From: Bacteroidales bacterium
Lineage (GTDB): Bacteria > Bacteroidota > Bacteroidia > Bacteroidales > UBA932
DNA: 17,258 nucleotides
NCBI GenBank assembly: GCA_009784635.1
Contig: WRBG01000022.1
Coordinates: 1-17,258, forward strand
Direction of reading: 5' to 3'
A program made the translations under genes and the position numbers. The stretch's first letter is position 1. Each line of letters opens with the position of its first letter. The notes beneath the pieces were generated by a model. That model was not told the DNA's origin, did not search any database, and worked only from the letters and a program-made list of their open reading frames with translations. This document shows positions 13,590 to 17,258 of this stretch, piece by piece.

Positions 13590-16500
13590 ATGAAAATTTA
13601 CGAAACCGCGGTACGGAAACCGGTCTCTACCATACTCCTTTTTATCGGGGTGATTGTATTGGGCGTGTTTTCCCTCAACCGCCTCTCCATAGACCTCTAT
13701 CCGGAAATGGAAATTCCGATGCTCTCTGTCATTACCTCCTATCCGGGCGCCGGTGCGGCAGACATAGAGCAAAACATTACGCGAAGGCTGGAAGACAACC
13801 TCAATACGGTGTCTAACCTCAAGAAAATCACCTCGCGTTCTCAAGATAATATGTCGGTGGTCATCCTCCAATTTGAATGGGGGTCCAGTTTAGACGAGGC
13901 CTCCAACGACGTGCGGGACGCCTTGGGTCGAATCGAAAGATATTTGCCCGAAGGCGCCGACAAACCCATGATTATCAAGTTTAGCACCAGCATGATGCCT
14001 GTCATGTACTTATACGCCACGGCCGAGGAGAGCTACAATGGGCTGTATAAGCTGCTCGACGAAAAAATCGCCAATCCCCTCAACCGTATAGAGGGGGTAG
14101 GCGCGGTAATCATCAGCGGAAGTCCGGTGCGCGAAGTGCAGGTAAATGTAGACCCCAAGAAAATCGAAGCCTACAGTTTGACCATAGAGCAAATCGGACA
14201 GGTCATAGCACAGGAAAACAACAATATCCCCGCCGGCTCCATGGACATTGGCTCGGAGCGTTTGGCCATACGGGTCGAGGGGGAATTTTCGGAAAGTTCC
14301 GATATTGGGAATGTGGTCATCGCCAACTATGGCGGAAGGGAAATCCGCATTTCGGACGTGGCCACCGTAACAGACACCGTTAGGAAAAAGACGGTAGAGG
14401 AAACCATCAACGGCGAAAGAGGCGTGCGGGTGATTGTCCAAAAACAATCGGGCGCCAACACGGTAGCTATTGCCGAGGCGATACAGAAGCAGTTGCCCGA
14501 ATTGATGAAAACGCTTCCGCCCGATGTACACATAGGCGTGCTGTTCGACACCTCCACCTACATTACCGGCAGCATCAACAGTTTGACCGAGACGGTGATG
14601 TATGCCTTTATCTTTGTGGTGTTGGTGGTGCTGTTCTTCACGGGACGCTGGCGGGCTACCATCATCATTGCGCTGACCATTCCGGTGTCGTTGGTGACAG
14701 GGTTTATATACCTAATGTTCTTTAACGGAACCATCAATATTATTTCACTCAGTTCCCTCTCCATTGCCATCTGTTTGGTGGTAGACGACGCCATTGTGGT
14801 ACTCGAAAACATTGTGAAACACATAGAAAGAGGCGCCCGCCCCAGAGACGCCGCCATCTACGGAACCAACGAAGTGTGGCTCGCGGTGGTGGCCACTACC
14901 TTTACCCTGCTGGCCGTCTTTCTGCCCTTGACCATGGTGGGAGGCCTCCCCGGCATCATGTTTAAGCAATTGGCTTGGATTATCTCGATTGTTACCACCT
15001 TCTCCACCGTAGCCGCCATCACGCTTACCCCCATGCTTACCGCCAGAATGTTGCAATTTAGACCCAAGCAGACCTATAAGGGAATGGGCATTATCTTTAA
15101 GCCGATTGACAAGTTTTTAAATGGCTTGGACAATCTCTATGCCCGTTTGCTCACGTGGGCTGTACGCCACCGCACAGTAACCATTACGGGGGCGATTTTG
15201 ATTTTTGTGTCGAGTATCATGCTGCTCAGTGTGGTGCCCACCGACTTTCTTCCCAACTCCGACAGCGGACAAATCAACGCTACCGTAGAATTGCCCGTAG
15301 GCGCTAATTTGGAACAAACCAAGGCCGTTGCCTACCGCTTGGAAAAAACGCTTATAGAAAAATGTCCCGAAATCAAAAGGATTTCTATCAGTTGCGGGGC
15401 GGACGACCGGGCGGGTTTTGCCGCGCTCTTTGGCAACAGCGGCTCCAACGCCATCAGCTATATGATTATGCTGCATGATTTACAGGAGCGCAAAAAGAAC
15501 CATCAGCGAGGGGTAGAAGAAGTAGCCGAGGTGATGCGTCAAGAAATCGCCAAACTTCCCGAAGTGGTAAAGTCTGCCGTATCTACCGATGGCGGCGGGG
15601 GAGGCATGATGGGCGGCGGAGTCGAGGTAAAAGTATTTGGATACGACTTTGACCAGACCACAGCCATCGCCAAAGAGTTGGCTGACCGGATGCGCACGAT
15701 TGAGGGGACGCGGGACGTAACCATCAGCCGCGAGGAGATGAAAATGGAGTTGCAGGTAGATTTTGACCGCGATAAGTTGGCCAAATTCGGCATCAACACC
15801 GCTACGGCGGCCACCTTTGTCCGCAACCGCATCAACGGCTTGACCGCTTCGCTCTACCGCGAAGCCGGCGAGGAGTACGACATTGTGGTGCGTTACGACG
15901 AACCCTTTCGCGAATCCATCGAAGACATTCAAAACATCGTCTTCTACAACAACCAAGGCAGAGCCATTCGTCTAAGCGAGGTGGCCAATGTGGTAGAGCA
16001 TTTTAACCCCCCAAGAATTGACCGCGAAGACCGCCAGCGGGTAGTAACCGTTTCGGCGGCCTTGTCGGGCGCTGCGCTGGGAACGGTAGCCGCCGCCGCC
16101 CAAATAGAAATAGACCAATTAGATATACCTCCCGGAGTTGATGTAGTGATGTCCGGCTCGGTAAAAGACCAGCAGGAAGCCTTTACCGACCTGCTGACCC
16201 TGCTGGCGCTGATTGTACTCTTGGTGTACATTGTGATGGCTACCCAGTTTGAATCGTTCAAGCTGCCGTTCATCATTATGTTATCGGTACTCTTTGCCTT
16301 TACCGGCGTATTTTTGGCCTTGTGGATTACCGGCACTTCATTGAGCATGATTGCCATGATTGGGGCCATTATGCTGGTGGGTATAGTGGTAAAGAACGGG
16401 ATTATCATTGTGGATTTCACCAATTTGCAACGCGAGCGCGGCCTGTCGCTCAATCAAGCGGTCATTACCGCCGGCAAGTCCCGCCTGCGTCCCGTACTCA

Positions 16501-16709
16501 TGACCTCTGTTACCACCATCTTGGGTATGATTCCATTAGCCGTTAGCTCCGGCGAAGGCGCCGAAATATGGAGTCCCATGGCTATTTCCGTAATTGGCGG
16601 ATTGACTTTCTCCACCCTTTTGACGCTGTTGGTGGTTCCGGCTATGTATTCGGCTTTTAATGCCGGTAAGATTAGGGTTGAACGCGCCGCAAATCGAATA
16701 GATGTTTAA
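13590..16709 (+). CDS. RND efflux pump, inner-membrane transporter (HAE/AcrB-like)
   Basis: This 1039-residue proton-driven transporter moves substrates from the periplasm or inner membrane into the TolC duct. It shows the family's two halves, each with one leading membrane segment, a large periplasmic loop and five more segments. The N-terminus (KPVSTILLFIGVIVLGVFSL...DLYPEMEIPMLSV) is typical. Proton-relay residues are present: Asp399-Asp400 in CLVVDDAIVVLEN (AcrB Asp407/408) and Lys935 in GIVVKNGIIIVDF (AcrB Lys940). The pair of Asp in the fourth segment and the overall pattern favour drug/lipid (HAE) over heavy-metal (CusA-type) pumps. A Gly/Met-rich loop (GGGGGMMGGG, encoded near 15593-15622) lies in the second periplasmic loop. 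It is the third part of a complete tripartite system with the two preceding genes. The substrate is unknown. Confidence 0.95.
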   Translation: MKIYETAVRKPVSTILLFIGVIVLGVFSLNRLSIDLYPEMEIPMLSVITSYPGAGAADIEQNITRRLEDNLNTVSNLKKITSRSQDNMSVVILQFEWGSSLDEASNDVRDALGRIERYLPEGADKPMIIKFSTSMMPVMYLYATAEESYNGLYKLLDEKIANPLNRIEGVGAVIISGSPVREVQVNVDPKKIEAYSLTIEQIGQVIAQENNNIPAGSMDIGSERLAIRVEGEFSESSDIGNVVIANYGGREIRISDVATVTDTVRKKTVEETINGERGVRVIVQKQSGANTVAIAEAIQKQLPELMKTLPPDVHIGVLFDTSTYITGSINSLTETVMYAFIFVVLVVLFFTGRWRATIIIALTIPVSLVTGFIYLMFFNGTINIISLSSLSIAICLVVDDAIVVLENIVKHIERGARPRDAAIYGTNEVWLAVVATTFTLLAVFLPLTMVGGLPGIMFKQLAWIISIVTTFSTVAAITLTPMLTARMLQFRPKQTYKGMGIIFKPIDKFLNGLDNLYARLLTWAVRHRTVTITGAILIFVSSIMLLSVVPTDFLPNSDSGQINATVELPVGANLEQTKAVAYRLEKTLIEKCPEIKRISISCGADDRAGFAALFGNSGSNAISYMIMLHDLQERKKNHQRGVEEVAEVMRQEIAKLPEVVKSAVSTDGGGGGMMGGGVEVKVFGYDFDQTTAIAKELADRMRTIEGTRDVTISREEMKMELQVDFDRDKLAKFGINTATAATFVRNRINGLTASLYREAGEEYDIVVRYDEPFRESIEDIQNIVFYNNQGRAIRLSEVANVVEHFNPPRIDREDRQRVVTVSAALSGAALGTVAAAAQIEIDQLDIPPGVDVVMSGSVKDQQEAFTDLLTLLALIVLLVYIVMATQFESFKLPFIIMLSVLFAFTGVFLALWITGTSLSMIAMIGAIMLVGIVVKNGIIIVDFTNLQRERGLSLNQAVITAGKSRLRPVLMTSVTTILGMIPLAVSSGEGAEIWSPMAISVIGGLTFSTLLTLLVVPAMYSAFNAGKIRVERAANRIDV

Positions 16710-16721
16710 AAAATATAATAT

Positions 16722-17015
16722 ATGAAAGCAGTATTTATAGTATATGGACAATCGCTTACACAGCCCGTTGGGCAATTGTTGGACAAATTGAACATCCGCG
16801 GATTTACCCGTTGGGAAGAGGTACACGGAAGGGGCAGCCATCAAGGCGAGCCCCACTACGGCACCCACGCTTGGCCATCTCAAAACGGCTCCATACTCAG
16901 CATGATGGACGACCAAAAGGCAGAGGATTTGATTTTTGGACTCAAGCGTTTAAACCAGCAGGCCGAGCAGCAGGGGCTGAGGGCCTTTGTGTGGGAAGCA
17001 GAATCGGTGGTTTAA
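16722..17015 (+). CDS. Small PII-like protein linked to the RND efflux operon
   Basis: The 97-residue protein starts 12 bases after the pump stop. It has the size and apparent strand-helix-strand pattern of a PII-like (ferredoxin-like) protein: KAVFIVYGQSLTQPVGQLLDKL (strand, helix), RGFTRWEEVHGRG with SHQGEPHYGTHAWPSQNG (a conserved loop rich in His and Trp), SILSMMDDQKAEDLIFGLKRL, and LRAFVWEAESVV as a final strand. From memory, proteins of this pattern occur next to RND genes in Bacteroidota. It lacks the uridylylation loop of classical GlnB/GlnK. No signal peptide is present, so it is cytosolic. Its neighbourhood suggests it senses a small molecule or metal and adjusts the pump or its expression. 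The family call is fairly secure; the ligand and target are not. Confidence 0.7.
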   Translation: MKAVFIVYGQSLTQPVGQLLDKLNIRGFTRWEEVHGRGSHQGEPHYGTHAWPSQNGSILSMMDDQKAEDLIFGLKRLNQQAEQQGLRAFVWEAESVV

Positions 17016-17030
17016 GAAACGGTTTTCTGT

Positions 17031-17258
17031 ATGGAATCAATTAAAGAAATTTATAAAATCGGGCATGGCCCTTCGAGCAGCCACACCATGGGGCCTCAGA
17101 ATGCCGCGTTGAAGTTTGTCAAAGACAACCTTGAGGCTGCCGCGTTTAAAATAACCCTGTACGGCAGTTTGGCGGCCACAGGCAAAGGACACTTAACCGA
17201 CAAAGCGATTAAAAATGTTTTTGCGCCGTATCGAAAACCGTTAACGCTAATCTGGGAG
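17031..17258 (+). CDS. sdaA: L-serine dehydratase, N-terminal part (3' end outside window)
   Basis: The open frame runs from the ATG at 17031 to the end of the window: 76 residues of the N-terminal (beta) domain of iron-sulfur L-serine ammonia-lyase, which converts serine to pyruvate and ammonia. Diagnostic motifs are SIKEIYKIGHGPSSSHTMGP (residues 3-22) and ITLYGSLAATGKGHLTDKAI, both very conserved in this family. The [4Fe-4S] cysteines would lie in the missing C-terminal domain. The gene starts 15 bases after the PII-like stop, so it may be read from the efflux operon's transcript; no separate promoter box is seen. Whether it is the one-chain form or a split subunit cannot be told from this part. 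Confidence 0.9.
   Translation, partial: MESIKEIYKIGHGPSSSHTMGPQNAALKFVKDNLEAAAFKITLYGSLAATGKGHLTDKAIKNVFAPYRKPLTLIWE

Noticed and set aside
14010..14531. 173-residue minus-strand open frame antisense to the RND pump
   Set aside because: The pump sequence is unbroken and conserved here; the antisense frame has no recognisable feature.
1..17258. tRNA, rRNA, CRISPR array, insertion sequence or prophage
   Set aside because: No cloverleaf, rRNA-like segment, regularly spaced repeats, transposase or phage protein was seen by eye; small RNAs cannot be excluded.

Overview
The window looks like a chromosomal segment of a Bacteroidota member, probably Bacteroidales. The evidence is the TAnnTTTG-type -7 promoter boxes at four places, the near absence of Shine-Dalgarno sequences, the Bacteroidota-style LptE, SecG and PspC/PadR genes, and a one-gene L-serine dehydratase start. 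No rRNA, tRNA, CRISPR array, insertion sequence or phage gene was seen. Apart from the first ~600 bases, which are clearly AT-rich, composition is uniform and moderately GC-rich.

Layout. (1) Bases 2-593: the 3' end of a GNAT acetyltransferase facing a small, unrecognised integral membrane protein, both AT-rich. (2) 614-3555, minus strand: an OmpA-like/TPR lipoprotein followed by a GT4-type glycosyltransferase whose GTG start overlaps the lipoprotein stop. A perfect 10-bp hairpin lies just inside the glycosyltransferase. (3) 3641-6499, plus strand: a tightly packed envelope operon of a sigma-54-type AAA+ activator, LptE, a protein with a Pro/Glu-rich linker, and SecG, closed by a rho-independent terminator. 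It diverges from region 2 through back-to-back promoters. (4) 6603-9235: a PspC-domain gene, a PadR repressor and a longer PspC-domain gene, preceded by a palindrome that covers the expected -33 position and is a good candidate PadR operator. (5) 9241-10431, minus strand: glycine C-acetyltransferase (kbl). (6) 10556-17258, plus strand: a TetR regulator, a TolC-type outer-membrane factor, an RND membrane-fusion lipoprotein, an RND inner-membrane pump, a small PII-like protein, and the start of an L-serine dehydratase that runs off the window.

How the genes fit together. Region 3 pairs LPS export (LptE) and protein export (SecG) with a sigma-54-family activator that has no sensory domain. Region 4 looks like a self-repressing envelope-stress module in which the PspC gene has been partly duplicated around its repressor. 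Region 6 is a complete tripartite efflux system behind its own TetR regulator, with a PII-like protein that may tune it. The efflux operon lies between threonine/glycine (kbl) and serine (sdaA) catabolic genes.

The most interesting points are the PspC-PadR-PspC arrangement with its candidate operator, the PII-like gene on the efflux operon, the hairpin at the lipoprotein/glycosyltransferase junction, and two compact divergent promoter regions. No clearly undescribed large system is evident. Most of the genes belong to recognisable families, and their roles here are inferred from motifs and context read by eye.
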